Origin: Microbulbifer yueqingensis
GTDB taxonomy: Bacteria > Pseudomonadota > Gammaproteobacteria > Pseudomonadales > Cellvibrionaceae
DNA length: 64,000 nt
Direction of reading: 5' to 3'
NCBI RefSeq assembly: GCF_900100355.1
Contig: NZ_FNFH01000002.1
Location: 62,001-126,000 of the forward strand
The translations under genes were made by a program, and so were the position numbers. Positions 63,818-64,000 of this stretch are shown here, piece after piece (position 1 is the first letter of the stretch; every line of letters starts with the position of its first letter). Below the pieces are notes generated by a model. The model searched no databases. It had not been told where the DNA came from and saw nothing but the letters and a program-made list of their open reading frames with translations.

Positions 63818-64000
63818 CTACGCCTTTTCGGCTTTTTCCCCTGGCATCTGGCTCAACATCGGTTTGATCAAGTCCAGCGGCAGCGGGAACACGATGGTGG
63901 AATTATGCTCCCCGGCGATGTCTATCAATGTCTGCATGTAGCGCAGGGTGATAGCGTTGGAGTTCTTTGACAGCTGGTCCGCCGCCTCGGTAAGTTTCAG
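63818..64000 (-). CDS. Slipin/stomatin (SPFH) family protein, 3' end only
   Basis: The last 60 codons of a gene that continues past the right edge. The minus-strand translation runs LKLTEAADQLSKNSNAITLR, then a segment ending NSTIVFPLPLDLIKPML, then a stop. This is the C-terminal part of bacterial slipins, where the helix ends with the NSTIVFPLP motif. Such proteins form membrane rings and scaffolds. It lies just upstream of marC. Confidence 0.85.
   Translation of the reverse strand: MKLTEAADQLSKNSNAITLRYMQTLIDIAGEHNSTIVFPLPLDLIKPMLSQMPGEKAEKA

Noticed and set aside
1-64000. tRNA, rRNA, CRISPR, insertion sequence or prophage
   Set aside because: No cloverleaf-like tRNA, direct-repeat array, transposase, integrase or phage gene was seen in the coding frames or gaps.

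Overview
The window is about 60% GC, densely coded and chromosomal. It looks like a marine gammaproteobacterium of the Cellvibrionales/Oceanospirillales type (Microbulbifer- or Halieaceae-like). That placement is inferred from gene order and content: a complete nuoA-N operon with a fused NuoCD, the der-bamB-yfgM-hisS-ispG-rodZ-pilF-rlmN-ndk block joined to iscX-fdx-hscAB-iscAUSR-trmJ, and a TonB-dependent receptor with an EEVITIGTR-type TonB box. Nothing marks a prophage, transposon, CRISPR array or tRNA cluster. Almost every gene belongs to a known family.

Layout. 1-2656 is the 3' part of valS, closed by a terminator. 3070-18201 is the 13-gene complex I operon, followed by a small helical (ferritin-like) gene and a bidirectional terminator. 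18823-25711 (minus) holds a TonB receptor, a metallo-beta-lactamase-fold hydrolase, a membrane thioredoxin, trmO and a succinate-semialdehyde dehydrogenase. 25820-42504 (minus) is a long housekeeping run: der, bamB, yfgM, hisS, ispG, rodZ, pilF, rlmN, ndk, iscX, fdx, hscA, hscB, iscA, iscU, iscS, iscR, trmJ. suhB reads to the right from 42669. 43519-48606 (minus) is a signalling pair: a PAS histidine kinase with a degenerate receiver, then a MASE1-PAS-PAS-GGDEF-EAL protein.

49300-50442 is a fatty-acid desaturase. 50541-53829 (minus) is a three-gene envelope cluster (retropepsin-like lipoprotein, inactive transglutaminase with seven membrane helices, ATP-grasp ligase). Then come yqcC, dinG and an acyltransferase (minus), nhaC, a DUF3549-like gene, a small Cys-rich lipoprotein and pgi (plus), marC (minus), and the 3' end of a slipin gene (minus) at the right edge.

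How the parts work together. Complex I is rich in Fe-S clusters, and the isc locus that builds such clusters is in the same window, under two abutting IscR-type operators. The strongest unexplained signals are two candidate non-coding RNAs on the minus strand. One (48754-48880) has a near-consensus sigma-54 promoter and a strong intrinsic terminator, just upstream of the kinase/c-di-GMP pair. The other (35529-35644) has a perfect TATAAT box, a run of hairpins and an intrinsic terminator ending about 30 nt before the ndk start. Both come from reading the sequence by eye and have not been tested by database search or expression data.
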